Assembly (NCBI GenBank): GCA_006226415.1
Contig: SBGZ01000024.1
Span: 1-38,631 of the forward strand
Source of the DNA: Alphaproteobacteria bacterium
GTDB lineage: Bacteria; Pseudomonadota; Alphaproteobacteria; M2410
Direction: 5' to 3'
Length of the DNA stretch: 38,631 bases
This document shows positions 8,479 through 17,702 of the stretch, in pieces; position 1 is the first letter of the stretch, and each line of letters opens with the position of its first letter. The notes beneath the pieces were generated by a model. It saw only the letters and a list, made by a program, of their open reading frames with translations, was not told the DNA's origin and searched no databases. Made by a program: the position numbers and the translations under genes.

Positions 8479-9243
8479 ATGACGGACACACCCCAGCCAA
8501 ATTATCTGACGGCCCCGGACGGCGAAAGGATTGCTTATCACAGTCACCCAGGGACAAGTGATTTTGGTCTCCTCTGGCTGGGGGGCTTTAAATCCGACAT
8601 GGACGGCACCAAGGCGCTGGCCATTGAGGAATGGGCGCGCGCGCGTGATATCTCAACCACCCGGTTCGACTATTTTGCCCACGGAGCCTCTTCCGGAGAT
8701 TTTGCAGCAGGCACGATCTCCCGCTGGACCCGGGACACCGAACAGGTCCTGAACGAAGTCGCCCAAGGCCCGCAAATCCTCATTGGCTCCTCCATGGGGG
8801 GCTGGATCGCCTTAAAACTGGCCCTCGCGCGCCCCGAAGCTGTCAAGGCTCTGATGCTGATCGCCCCGGCGCCGGACTTTACCGGCGACCTCATGTGGGA
8901 CACATTTTCGCCGGAGATCCAAGCCCAGCTCAGCCGCGGGGAGCCTTATGAACAACCCAGCGAATATGACGACGCGCCCTATCTGATCACCCCGCAACTG
9001 ATTGAGGATGGGCGGCGCAACTTTGTCCTGACCGGCGCCTTACCCCTCACTTGCCCGGTGCGGATCGCCCAAGGCATGGCCGACCCGGACGTACCCTGGG
9101 AGCGGACGCTCAAACTCACCAGGCAGATTGAAAGCCCTGACATCGACCTCACGCTGGTCAAAAACGGCGATCATCGCTTCTCAGACCCACATTGCCTCAC
9201 CCTGCTTCAGAACATGCTTCAGGGATTGGCTGAGCGCCAATGA
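8479..9243 (+). CDS. Alpha/beta hydrolase, ABHD10-like
   Basis: The product has 254 residues and the complete serine hydrolase triad: nucleophile Ser105 in GSSMGGW, an acid at Asp202 or Asp204 in GMADPDVPW, and His232 in NGDHRFS. The LWLGGFKSDMDGTKA segment with FDYFAHGASSGDF resembles ABHD10-type thioesterases and carboxylesterases common in alphaproteobacteria. The substrate is not known; thioester or ester hydrolysis is expected. The ATG at 8479 has AAGG 6 bases upstream. Its stop overlaps a possible ATG of the next gene in ATGA, so both are probably one transcript. No signal peptide is present, so it acts in the cytoplasm. Confidence 0.87.
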   Translation: MTDTPQPNYLTAPDGERIAYHSHPGTSDFGLLWLGGFKSDMDGTKALAIEEWARARDISTTRFDYFAHGASSGDFAAGTISRWTRDTEQVLNEVAQGPQILIGSSMGGWIALKLALARPEAVKALMLIAPAPDFTGDLMWDTFSPEIQAQLSRGEPYEQPSEYDDAPYLITPQLIEDGRRNFVLTGALPLTCPVRIAQGMADPDVPWERTLKLTRQIESPDIDLTLVKNGDHRFSDPHCLTLLQNMLQGLAERQ

Positions 9244-9302
9244 CAAAAGGTTCACAGGATGATGCTTGCAAGGCGGCCCCGGCCCCTGCCATGATACACC
9301 CC

Positions 9303-10103
9303 ATGAAAACAGCGAAAATCTCAGCTTTGACCTTGATCTGCCTCGCTCATGGATCGCTCCCGGCCATGAGCGCCCTAGACCGCAACGACCCGGCATATCG
9401 CGATTGCCTCGCCCAGGTCGAAATAAATCCTCAGGCGGCCTTTAACATGGCGACTGCATGGAAAAGTCGGTCAGGGGCACAAGGCGCCGATCAACAAGGC
9501 GCCGATCATTGCGAAGCACGGGCGCTCATCCGGTTGAACGCCGCCAAAGAGGGCGCCCGGCAGCTCGACCGGCTGGCGGCAAATGCGGAGACAGGATCGG
9601 CAAACCTGCGGGCTGAGATTTATATTGAAGCTGCCCAGGCCTGGCTTGGATTGAACGAGACAGAGACAGCCACCACGTCTCTTGAGGCCGCGACTGCCTT
9701 AAAGCCCAACAAGATCTGGACGAAGGCCGACCTCGCCATAACCAGCGCTCAGGTCGACCTGGTCCGTTACGACTATGCCAGCGCGGAGGCCCGGTTAAAT
9801 GAGGCATTGGAACTCCTCCCCAGCCATCTTGACGCGCTCATCCTGCGTGCGGGCGCCCGGCGCCACCTGGAGGATGCGGTGGGAGCCTATGCGGATCTCG
9901 AATTTGTCCTGACGGAGGATCCGGACAATCCGGATGCGCTCTTGGAGCGTGGGCTCCTGAAAAAGGATTTCCTCGACTGGGACGGAGCAAGAGCTGATCT
10001 GGCCCGTGTTCTGGACCTGGCGCCCGGGACCGCCGCCGCCGCAAAGGCGCGCAACACCCTCAACATTTTAGATCTTCGAGAAGAAAACGAACCGCAGGGT
10101 TAA
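9303..10103 (+). CDS. Exported TPR-repeat protein
   Basis: From the ATG at 9303 the protein (266 residues) begins with a signal peptide, MKTAKISALTLICLAHGS, ending near PAMSA. An ATG at 9240 overlaps the previous stop and would add 21 residues before this signal, which is less likely for an exported protein, though it would give translational coupling. The rest is helical with tetratricopeptide-type repeats: the clearest are YDYASAEARLNEALELLPSH, then AVGAYADLEFVLTEDPDNPD and DWDGARADLARVLDLAPG. Such proteins usually act as scaffolds for protein contacts in the periplasm. The partner is unknown. It converges on queG; the two TAA stops overlap within a shared TTAA. Confidence 0.82.
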   Translation: MKTAKISALTLICLAHGSLPAMSALDRNDPAYRDCLAQVEINPQAAFNMATAWKSRSGAQGADQQGADHCEARALIRLNAAKEGARQLDRLAANAETGSANLRAEIYIEAAQAWLGLNETETATTSLEAATALKPNKIWTKADLAITSAQVDLVRYDYASAEARLNEALELLPSHLDALILRAGARRHLEDAVGAYADLEFVLTEDPDNPDALLERGLLKKDFLDWDGARADLARVLDLAPGTAAAAKARNTLNILDLREENEPQG

Positions 10104-11218
10104 ACCCGCGCCCACTCCTGGCGAACATGGTGATCTGCTTCATCCGGCAGATGCTGTGCCCGATACCCCTCAAACTGTGCCGGCGATACAAGTTTCGACA
10201 AGGCCCAGACCGCCATGCCGCGCACCAGAGAAACTTCATCGTTAAGCCGCGCCACCACATCTGGCACAAGATCCAGATCGCCGCTATTGCCCATCGCGAT
10301 CATCACATTGCGCACAAACCGGTCGCGGCCAACCCGCTTAATGGGCGAGCCCGCAAAAGCTACCCGAAACCCCGCGTCATCCAGCGCCGCAAAACGCTTC
10401 AACAGTGGCGCGTCCAAAACCTCGCGGCGCGTAAAGCTCATCTCGCGCGAGACTTTTGCGAATTTATTCCAGGGACAAACACTCAGACAGATATCGCAGC
10501 CATAGATGAGATTGCCCATAGGCGCGCGAAATTCCAGATCAATGGGCTCTTTATGCTCGATCGTCAGATAGGAGATGCAGCGCCTCGCATCAATTTGATG
10601 CGGCGCCGGAAATGCCTTTGTCGGACAAGCATCCAAACAGGCCTGGCAAGAGCCGCAGCGATCTGCATGCGGCGCGTCTGCCGCAAGTTCCAGGGTTGTA
10701 AAAATGGCGCCCAGAAAAAACCAGGACCCGAGCTGCGTGGAAACCAGATTGGTATGTTTGCCCTGCCAGCCAAGTCCGGCATGCGCCGCCAGCGGCTTTT
10801 CCATCACCGGCGCGGTATCGACAAAGACCTTGACCTCTTCGCCAAAGCGGCGATGAAGCTCCCCGGCCACGCGCTTCAAGCGCTTCTTGACCACATCGTG
10901 ATAGTCCTTGCCGAGTGCATAAACCGAGACCACCCCATCGCTGCGCGGAGCGTCAAGCGGCGCCGATGCCTCACCGGGCGCATAAGACATGCCCAGCATA
11001 ACAATGGAACGCACGTCCCCCCATAGCGCGCGCGGGTGCGAGCGCCGCGCCGCATGAGTTTCCATCCACGTCATCGACCCATGAAAACCACTCTCAAGGT
11101 AACCATTAAGATCCGCGCCAAGGTGGTCTAGACCTTCAGGCGATGCAAAACCGACCGTGTCAAAGCCCGCCTCAAGGGCAAGCGCGCGAATGATATCTTT
11201 GGCGTTCTCTTCAGGCAT
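10100..11218 (-). CDS. queG: Epoxyqueuosine reductase (cobalamin and Fe-S dependent)
   Basis: QueG reduces epoxyqueuosine to queuosine in the anticodon wobble base of tRNAs for Tyr, His, Asn and Asp, using cobalamin and two [4Fe-4S] clusters. The 372-residue protein has the N-terminal DUF1730-type domain with the catalytic aspartate at residue 134 (VFVDTAPVMEKPLA). It also has a ferredoxin-like region CGSCQACLDACP at 188-199, a second cluster CDICLSVCPW, and C-terminal HEAT-like repeats (VRNVMIAMGNSG, VRGMAVWALSKL). All eight cluster cysteines can be found. It starts with ATG at 11218. The cobalamin need is of interest because a B12 import operon lies at the right end of this window. Confidence 0.95.
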   Translation of the reverse strand: MPEENAKDIIRALALEAGFDTVGFASPEGLDHLGADLNGYLESGFHGSMTWMETHAARRSHPRALWGDVRSIVMLGMSYAPGEASAPLDAPRSDGVVSVYALGKDYHDVVKKRLKRVAGELHRRFGEEVKVFVDTAPVMEKPLAAHAGLGWQGKHTNLVSTQLGSWFFLGAIFTTLELAADAPHADRCGSCQACLDACPTKAFPAPHQIDARRCISYLTIEHKEPIDLEFRAPMGNLIYGCDICLSVCPWNKFAKVSREMSFTRREVLDAPLLKRFAALDDAGFRVAFAGSPIKRVGRDRFVRNVMIAMGNSGDLDLVPDVVARLNDEVSLVRGMAVWALSKLVSPAQFEGYRAQHLPDEADHHVRQEWARV

Positions 11219-11240
11219 TCAATGAGTCATCGGATCAGAT

Positions 11241-11276
11241 AAGAAAAAGGCGCCCCCTTAAAAAAGGTCGGCGCCT
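11241..11276 (-). terminator. Intrinsic terminator after the unknown exported protein gene
   Basis: AGGCGCC (11248-11254) pairs with GGCGCCT (11270-11276), with further CCTT/AAGG pairing inside. On the minus strand the stem is followed by UUUUUC (11243-11247). It lies about 60 bases after the stop of the gene at 11335-12285 and before the queG start, so it separates the two. Confidence 0.8.
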
Positions 11277-11334
11277 CATTCCATATCACTTTGTCTCCAG
11301 GCAGACCATGCCCAGAGCCACCTGCCATTCAGCT

Positions 11335-12285
11335 TTAACTTGTTGGCGACGCCATGATGATTTCAGAAGCCAGTTTCTGACGCTGGCCCTGGATGGCAAT
11401 ACGTTTGTCTGCCAAAACCGCAAGCTCCCCGGCCCAGGCTTCCACCATGGACCCATTTCCGCTTGAAGCAATCTCCATCGCCACCAAAGACGGATACTCT
11501 GTCATTTTGGATGCGATCGCTTTTTCATTGTTAAAGGACTGTCCATAGGTTGCGAAAAGATCGTTGATCATTTTCTTCATCGCCCGTTCGTCTTCAGACC
11601 GCGCCGGAAGAATGCCGTTTACAGCAGACCAGGCATTGGCCGCATTGATACCATCGGCAGCCAGCGCGTTGATGTTCTGCTCCGCGCCATCAAGGGCACC
11701 TTGCAGTGCCGCCAGGGACTCAATCGTCAAAGGTGTCGACTGCAAATCAATCAAGTGTTGAATATAGACGATCATCGACTCGTTGGATTCCATCAGGATC
11801 TTCAGGAAATAACTTTCGGGATGATCTTCATTGATTTTGGCGATCTTGGCTTTATAGGCTTCGTTTTCCTGCGCCAAGCCATCTCTGGCAGCTGTCAGGA
11901 AAGCAATGGCATCTTGCTGTTCGGCGGACAGCTCACCGCCTTCGGCCTGCATCGCTGCCTGGGCAATCGGATTTTCCGCGTCGCTGACATCTTCATAGGC
12001 CATCACCCAGGTTGAGGGTTTGGTGCGCGCCATGGCTTGCTCTACAGCGTCCAACGCCCCGCGAGTTTCGCTGCCAATGGCCTTAACCACATCAACGGCG
12101 GATTTGACCTGGGCAAATGGAGACAGCTCCTCCGGGGAGCCCTCTTCGTCCATTTTACCGTCCTGGCCGCTTTTCAGCGCCGTCTGCAGGCCTTCCAATG
12201 ACAAATAATCAGCCACCGGGGTATAGGCGCCAATCGCAAAACCACCCATGAGACCGATCACGAGCGTCAAGATAAGTCGTTTCAT
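11335..12285 (-). CDS. Hypothetical exported or membrane-anchored helical protein
   Basis: I do not recognise this 316-residue protein. It starts with KRLILTLVIGLMGGFAIGAY, a hydrophobic segment that is either a signal peptide or a single N-terminal anchor. No lipobox cysteine is seen. The rest is acidic and predicted to be almost all helical, with alanine-rich amphipathic stretches (for example LDAVEQAMARTK, SAEQQDAIAFLTAARDGLAQ, LAALQGALDGAEQNINALAADG), and it has no cysteines. The ATG at 12285 has GAGGGGG about 8 bases upstream. The glutathione S-transferase gene lies upstream on the same strand and a terminator follows downstream. A periplasmic helical bundle is the most one can say. Confidence 0.75.
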   Translation of the reverse strand: MKRLILTLVIGLMGGFAIGAYTPVADYLSLEGLQTALKSGQDGKMDEEGSPEELSPFAQVKSAVDVVKAIGSETRGALDAVEQAMARTKPSTWVMAYEDVSDAENPIAQAAMQAEGGELSAEQQDAIAFLTAARDGLAQENEAYKAKIAKINEDHPESYFLKILMESNESMIVYIQHLIDLQSTPLTIESLAALQGALDGAEQNINALAADGINAANAWSAVNGILPARSEDERAMKKMINDLFATYGQSFNNEKAIASKMTEYPSLVAMEIASSGNGSMVEAWAGELAVLADKRIAIQGQRQKLASEIIMASPTS

Positions 12286-12298
12286 ATTAATTTCCCCC

Positions 12299-12317
12299 TC
12301 GCACATACCGTGTGCGA
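12299..12317. promoter_or_regulatory. Inverted repeat in the leader of the unknown exported protein gene
   Basis: TCGCACA and TGTGCGA form a perfect 7-bp inverted repeat with 5 bases between them. The element sits just upstream of the ribosome-binding site of the gene starting at 12285 and about 49 bases past the end of the glutathione S-transferase gene. It could be an operator or an RNA hairpin. Confidence 0.45.
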
Positions 12318-12365
12318 ATTACCCATAACTCTACCTATTCAACAGGAAAGGGGGGCAAAAGTCAC

Positions 12366-13037
12366 CTAGAAATCCAGATCAGCGTAAATCCGCGGCGGCG
12401 GCATTCCGGGGATAAAATCCGCCAAAATCGACCGAAAACTGGGCCTGGACTTGACCCGGACATACCAATCCTTGGCGGCCGGGAAGTGCACCCAGGGCAC
12501 ATCACCAATATAATCCATCGCCGACAAATGAGCGGCTGCCGAAATATCGGCAAGAGAGAACGTGTCTCCCGCCAGCCATTTACGCTGTTCACTGAGATAG
12601 CTCACATAGTCCATGTGATAGGCCATATTGCTCAGGCCAGCCCGGACCAACTCCGGATCCGGGGCCCCCAGCTTCATCAGGCGCTTATCCACCTTTTCTG
12701 TAAGGACCATGGTGGTCACTTCGCTGTCAAACTTCAGATCAAACCACTGACAGATCCGGCGCACCTCCGCCCGCGCGCCCGCATCGCCCGGCAATAGACA
12801 GGGATCAGGATAAACCTCGTCCAGATATTCGACGATCGCCAGGCTTTCGGCGACCACCGTCCCGTCTTCATCGACAAGCACAGGCACGGTGCCGCCATGA
12901 TTAAGTTCCAAAAATTCGGCCCGCTCGTCCCAGGGGCGCTCAATCACGGGGTCATAATCGAGCTTTTTTTCAGCAAGAACGACCCGCACTTTTCGGCAAA
13001 AAGGCGACAATGGAAGATGATAAAGGGTACGAGCCAT
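12366..13037 (-). CDS. Glutathione S-transferase family protein
   Basis: The 223-residue protein has an N-terminal thioredoxin-fold domain, LYHLPLSPFCRKVRVVLAEK, where Ser/Cys of SPFC is the likely glutathione-activating position. It has the cis-proline motif TVPVLVDEDG, the ES pair of VVAESLAIVEYLDE that binds the gamma-glutamyl end, and an all-helical C-terminal domain with the FSLADISAAAHL capping-box motif. The members conjugate or reduce small molecules with glutathione; the substrate is not evident. The ATG at 13037 fits the family start; one 7 codons earlier is also possible and neither has a strong ribosome-binding site. It is downstream of gltB on the same strand, with a 12-bp palindrome between them. 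Confidence 0.9.
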   Translation of the reverse strand: MARTLYHLPLSPFCRKVRVVLAEKKLDYDPVIERPWDERAEFLELNHGGTVPVLVDEDGTVVAESLAIVEYLDEVYPDPCLLPGDAGARAEVRRICQWFDLKFDSEVTTMVLTEKVDKRLMKLGAPDPELVRAGLSNMAYHMDYVSYLSEQRKWLAGDTFSLADISAAAHLSAMDYIGDVPWVHFPAAKDWYVRVKSRPSFRSILADFIPGMPPPRIYADLDF

Positions 13038-13088
13038 GGGCAGCGGCAGAACGTCCATACTTTGAAGGAAGGATCACGAAGAGACAGA

Positions 13089-13100
13089 GTTTCGCGAAAC
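13089..13100. promoter_or_regulatory. Perfect 12-bp palindrome between gltB and the GST gene
   Basis: GTTTCGCGAAAC reads the same on both strands and lies in the 105-base gap after gltB, about 52 bases before the glutathione S-transferase start. It has no loop, so an RNA terminator is unlikely and a protein-binding site is the better guess. Confidence 0.35.
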
Positions 13101-13142
13101 CCTGAACCAAGATCAAGCCAAACCTGACCAAGCCGACATAAT

Positions 13143-16100
13143 TCAGGCCGATGCCTGCCCGGCCATGGTTCCATCGTCGATGGGATGTTCCAGGCGCGTC
13201 AGCATTTCCTTTGGACAGATTTGCCAAAAGCGACCCACTTCCAGGTCCCACTGATTGGCAATGGCTTCCGAATGTTTGGAGGTCGTCTCGCTGGCATGCC
13301 GCGCCACCAAGTCTCTGAGCACATTTTCCCAATAGGCTGATGAAACGCGCTGCCAAACCACGCTCTCGTCGTTAACGCGCAAACTAAAGCTCTCATCCAT
13401 GTCGTAGACAAAGGCCATGCCGCCGGTCATCCCCGCGGCAAAATTACTACCGACCGACCCCAGGATAACCGCAACGCCGCCCGTCATATATTCGCAGCCA
13501 TTGGAGCCGCACCCCTCGACCACAGTCTGGGCGCCGGAATTGCGCACCGCAAAGCGCTCGCCCGCCTGACCGGCCGCAAAAAGGTAGCCGCTCGTCGCGC
13601 CGTAAAGGCAGGTGTTGCCGATAATCGTGTTCTCATTGGAGATGAGGTTGGTCGTCGTCATGGTGCGCACCACGATGGTGCCGCCCGAAAGACCCTTACC
13701 CACATAGTCATTGGCATCACCAAAGACCTCGAGCCGCAGGCCCTGAACCGCAAAGGCGCCGAGCGATTGCCCGGCCGATCCGCGCAGACGCACGGTCAGG
13801 TGATCGGGCGCCAGCGTGTTCTGACCATATTTGCGCACAATATGGGACGAGGTCCGCGTGCCAATCGCCCGCTGCGTATTGCGCACCGTATAGGTGAGCT
13901 GCATCTTTTCGCCCACATTCAGCATCGGCGCGGCATCGCGCACGATTTGCTCATCGAGCGTTTCAGGCACCGGATTGCGTTCCTCCAGCGTGCAATAACG
14001 CGGATTGTCGCCGTGATCGGCCAGCACCAGCAGGGGATTAAGATCCAGGTCATCCAGATGTTCAGCGCCGCGACTGACCTGCGCCAGAAGGTCGGTGCGC
14101 CCGATGATTTCCTTCAAAGACCTAAAGCCAAGCGATGACAAGATCTCGCGCACTTCCTCGGCGATGAAGCTGAAGAGATTGACCACCTTGTCAGCCGTAC
14201 CCGTAAACCGCTTGCGCAGATCTTCATCCTGCGTGCAAACGCCCACAGGGCATGTGTTGGAATGGCATTGCCGTACCATAATGCAGCCCATCGCCACCAG
14301 CGAGGCGGTGCCGATGCCATATTCTTCCGCGCCCATCATGGCGGCGATCACAATATCGCGGCCTGTCCTGAGGCCGCCATCGGTGCGCAGCACCACCCGG
14401 TGGCGCAAATTGTTGAGGGTCAGCACCTGATTGGCTTCGGTCAGACCCATTTCCCACGGAATGCCGGCATATTTAATGCTGGTCTGAGGGCTCGCGCCCG
14501 TCCCGCCCACATTACCGGAGATCAAGATGACATCCGCGTGGGCCTTGGCAACACCCGCGGCAATAGTCCCCACACCGGTCGAGGCCACCAGCTTAACGCA
14601 AACCCGGGCCACCGGATTGATCTGCTTCAGATCGTAAATAAGCTGCGCCAGATCCTCGATGGAGTAGATGTCGTGGTGCGGCGGCGGTGATATCAGCGTC
14701 ACACCGGGCGTGGCATTTCGATATTTGGCGATCAGCTCGGTCACCTTAAATCCCGGCAATTGTCCGCCTTCGCCGGGTTTGGCGCCCTGCGCGACCTTGA
14801 TTTCAATCTCGCGGCAGTGATTGAGATATTCCGCTGTCACACCAAAGCGGCCAGAGGCGACCTGCTTCACGGCTGAATTTGGATTGTCGCCATTGGGCAG
14901 CGGCTTAAAGCGTTCGGGGTCTTCACCGCCCTCGCCTGAAACCGACTTGGCGCCAATCCGGTTCATGGCAATGTTGAGCGTGCCATGCGCTTCCGGCGAC
15001 AGGGCGCCAAGCGACATGCCTGGTGTGACAAACCGCTTGCGGATCTCATTAATGCTTTCCACTTCGTCCAGCGGAATGGGCGCCTTGGGTGTTTTAAAGT
15101 CGAGCAGATCGCGCACAGACACCGGCGGCAAAAGCCCAACCGCCTGACTGTATTTCTTGTAAGTCCCGTAACTGTCCGTGGCCACCGCTTCCTGCAGGGC
15201 ATGGATCATCGGACCTTGCAAGGCATGGGTCTCGCCGTTCTTGCGATAGCGATAAAGGCCGCCGATTGGCAGGGCAACAAAGTCTTCCGAAAAAGCACGC
15301 TTATGCGCGTTGAGTACTTTGTTTTCAATTCCAGCAAGACCGATACCCGAGATTCGGCTTGGCATATTCGGAAAATAGTCGTCGACAAGCGCCCGCGAAA
15401 GGCCTACCGCTTCGAAATTATAACCGCCGCGATAGGAGGAGATCACCGAGATCCCCATCTTCGACATGATCTTGAGCAGCCCTTGCGAGATCGCTTCAAT
15501 ATAGCGCTTGTAGGCCTCCATAATATCCATATCGCCGAAGAGACCGCGTTCATGCCGGTCCGCAATACATTCCTGTGCCAGATAGGCATTGACCGTAGTC
15601 GCGCCGCAGCCGATGAGCACAGCGAAGTAATGCGTGTCGAGACATTCCGCCGAGCGCACATTGATCGAGGTAAATGTCCGTAGACCCTGCTCCACCAAAT
15701 GCGAATGCATGCCGCCGACCGCGAGGATCATCGGGATCGCCGCATTTTCTTTGTCCGCCTTTTCGTCTGTCAGCAAAAGGTGCCCATAGCCCTGACGCAC
15801 CGCGTCCACCGCTTCAGCACAGATCCGGTCCATCGCCTTCTTGATCCGGAAGCCTTCGACACGCTCCTCGCCCACAACAGGGAAAGTGCAGTCAATCTCA
15901 TAGGTCTGATCTTTCAGCACCTCTTTCATGCGATCCCACATGCCGTTGGAAAGGACCGGGCTCTCAAGCGTGAAAACATCTGTCTGCGAACTGTCCTCAG
16001 CAAGCACATTGCCGAGATTGCCAAACCGGGTCCTCAGACTCATCACCCGGTGTTCGCGCAAAGGATCAATAGGCGGGTTGGTGACCTGAGAAAAATTCTG

Positions 16101-17702
16101 CCGAAAGAAATGCGACATCGGTCGGTAGTGTTCCGACAAAACCGCCATAGGCGTATCATCGCCCATGGAGCCAATAGCTTCTTTCGCATCCTCCACCATG
16201 GGCTGAAGAATAATCTCCATATCTTCCATGGAAAAACCCGCCGCCATTTGTCGGCGCCTGAGCTCATCGCGTGCAAAAAGGCGCGGCTCCGGTCCCGGTC
16301 CGACCCGATCATCAAGCTCGACCACATTCTGGTTCCACTCTTCGTAAGGCAGGAGAGCGGCCAGCTTATCCTTAATCTCACGATCCTGATAGAACACGCC
16401 CTCGCGCAAATCGACCGCGATCATCTCGCCGGGGCCAATGCGGCCTTTGCGGATAATGCGCGCTTCTTCGATCATCACCATGCCCGTCTCCGAGCCGACA
16501 ATCAGCATGCCATCATTGGTGAGCGTATAGCGCATCGGCCGCAGACCGTTGCGATCCATACCCGCCACCACCCAGCGGCCATCGGACGCACAGACCGCTG
16601 CCGGCCCGTCCCAGGGTTCCATGACCGAATTACAATAGGAATACATCGCCCGGTGCGCTTCCGGCATGGTGTCTTCCTGTTTGGACCAGCTTTCGGGGAT
16701 CAAAAGGGTTTTGGCCATGGGCGCGGTCCGGCCTGCGCGTACCAGCACCTCAAAGGTCGCGTCCAGCGAAGCCGAGTCAGACGAGCCCGGTTGAATAACC
16801 GGCTTGATGGATTCTGAATGTTCGCCAAAGGCATCCGAGACCATGCGGATTTCATGGCTCTTCATCCAATTGACATTGCCTTTAAGCGTATTGATTTCGC
16901 CATTGTGCGCCAGCATGCGGAAGGGTTGTGCCAGCCACCAGGTTGGAAAGGTGTTTGTTGAATAGCGTTGATGGTAAATCGCAAAGGCCGAAACAAAACG
17001 CTCGTCTTTAAGGTCCGGATAAAACGTGTCCACCTGCTCGGCAAGAAACATGCCCTTGTAGATGATCGACCGGCACGACAAAGAACAAATGTAGAAGTCC
17101 TTGATGGTCTCTGCCATGACCCGTTTTTCAATACGCCGCCGCACGATAAAGAGATCGCGCTCCATTTCCTCTTCGCTTTGCCCGCGCAGATCCGTGAACA
17201 TGATCTGTTCGATCTCCGGTCGGGTCATGTTCGCCTTCTCTCCAACAACGGAGATATCGACCGGTACTTGTCGCCAGCCATAAATGTAGAAGCCGAACTT
17301 CAGAATTTCGGTTTCCACGATGGTCCGGCAACGTTCCTGCGCCGCATAATTGGTGCGCGGCAGAAAGATCATGCCAATGCCAATGCGCGTGCCACGCGGC
17401 TCATGTCCCGTGCGCGAAATATGCTCTTTGAAAAACCCTTGCGGAATTTCAAGCTGAATGCCCGCGCCATCACCGGTCTTGCCGTCCGCATCAACCGCGC
17501 CGCGATGCCAGACCGCTTTGAGCGCATTGATGCCGGCCGCCACCACTTCGCGTGAGGCGACGCCGTCGACAGACACCACCATGCCCACGCCGCAGGCATC
17601 ATGTTCCTGAGTTTCGCTGTAAACGCCCGCCGCTTCCAGCTTTTGCTTGTTGCGCAGCTGACGTGCCAGTTCCTGTTCGGCTTTTTGTTGTTCTGTGCTC
17701 AT
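13143..17702 (-). CDS. gltB: Glutamate synthase (NADPH) large subunit
   Basis: GltB turns glutamine and 2-oxoglutarate into two glutamates, with electrons coming from GltD. The 1519-residue protein has the glutaminase domain starting at Cys37 (HDACGVGMVVS), which becomes the N-terminal nucleophile after removal of a short propeptide. Later segments belong to the amidotransferase (ICSLSCRS, HQRYSTNTFPTW). The FMN-binding synthase domain has GEGGEDPERF, KPGEGGQLPG, SPPPHHDIYSIEDL and VLRTDGGLRTGRD. The 3Fe-4S site is CIMVRQCHSNTCPVGVC. The C-terminal GXGXG beta-helix includes GGTIVVRT and VEGCGSNGCEYMTGG. It overlaps gltD by one base (TAATG), so translation is coupled. The pair forms the glutamine oxoglutarate aminotransferase of nitrogen assimilation. 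Confidence 0.98.
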   Translation of the reverse strand: MSTEQQKAEQELARQLRNKQKLEAAGVYSETQEHDACGVGMVVSVDGVASREVVAAGINALKAVWHRGAVDADGKTGDGAGIQLEIPQGFFKEHISRTGHEPRGTRIGIGMIFLPRTNYAAQERCRTIVETEILKFGFYIYGWRQVPVDISVVGEKANMTRPEIEQIMFTDLRGQSEEEMERDLFIVRRRIEKRVMAETIKDFYICSLSCRSIIYKGMFLAEQVDTFYPDLKDERFVSAFAIYHQRYSTNTFPTWWLAQPFRMLAHNGEINTLKGNVNWMKSHEIRMVSDAFGEHSESIKPVIQPGSSDSASLDATFEVLVRAGRTAPMAKTLLIPESWSKQEDTMPEAHRAMYSYCNSVMEPWDGPAAVCASDGRWVVAGMDRNGLRPMRYTLTNDGMLIVGSETGMVMIEEARIIRKGRIGPGEMIAVDLREGVFYQDREIKDKLAALLPYEEWNQNVVELDDRVGPGPEPRLFARDELRRRQMAAGFSMEDMEIILQPMVEDAKEAIGSMGDDTPMAVLSEHYRPMSHFFRQNFSQVTNPPIDPLREHRVMSLRTRFGNLGNVLAEDSSQTDVFTLESPVLSNGMWDRMKEVLKDQTYEIDCTFPVVGEERVEGFRIKKAMDRICAEAVDAVRQGYGHLLLTDEKADKENAAIPMILAVGGMHSHLVEQGLRTFTSINVRSAECLDTHYFAVLIGCGATTVNAYLAQECIADRHERGLFGDMDIMEAYKRYIEAISQGLLKIMSKMGISVISSYRGGYNFEAVGLSRALVDDYFPNMPSRISGIGLAGIENKVLNAHKRAFSEDFVALPIGGLYRYRKNGETHALQGPMIHALQEAVATDSYGTYKKYSQAVGLLPPVSVRDLLDFKTPKAPIPLDEVESINEIRKRFVTPGMSLGALSPEAHGTLNIAMNRIGAKSVSGEGGEDPERFKPLPNGDNPNSAVKQVASGRFGVTAEYLNHCREIEIKVAQGAKPGEGGQLPGFKVTELIAKYRNATPGVTLISPPPHHDIYSIEDLAQLIYDLKQINPVARVCVKLVASTGVGTIAAGVAKAHADVILISGNVGGTGASPQTSIKYAGIPWEMGLTEANQVLTLNNLRHRVVLRTDGGLRTGRDIVIAAMMGAEEYGIGTASLVAMGCIMVRQCHSNTCPVGVCTQDEDLRKRFTGTADKVVNLFSFIAEEVREILSSLGFRSLKEIIGRTDLLAQVSRGAEHLDDLDLNPLLVLADHGDNPRYCTLEERNPVPETLDEQIVRDAAPMLNVGEKMQLTYTVRNTQRAIGTRTSSHIVRKYGQNTLAPDHLTVRLRGSAGQSLGAFAVQGLRLEVFGDANDYVGKGLSGGTIVVRTMTTTNLISNENTIIGNTCLYGATSGYLFAAGQAGERFAVRNSGAQTVVEGCGSNGCEYMTGGVAVILGSVGSNFAAGMTGGMAFVYDMDESFSLRVNDESVVWQRVSSAYWENVLRDLVARHASETTSKHSEAIANQWDLEVGRFWQICPKEMLTRLEHPIDDGTMAGQASA

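Noticed and set aside
10127-11026. 299-codon plus-strand frame inside queG
   Set aside because: Antisense shadow of QueG with no recognisable domain.
12312-12797. 161-codon plus-strand frame over the GST gene
   Set aside because: Antisense shadow; the GST reading on the other strand is well supported.
15699-16817. 372-codon plus-strand frame inside gltB
   Set aside because: It is antisense to a certain gene, has histidine- and arginine-rich composition typical of shadow frames, and no ribosome-binding site.
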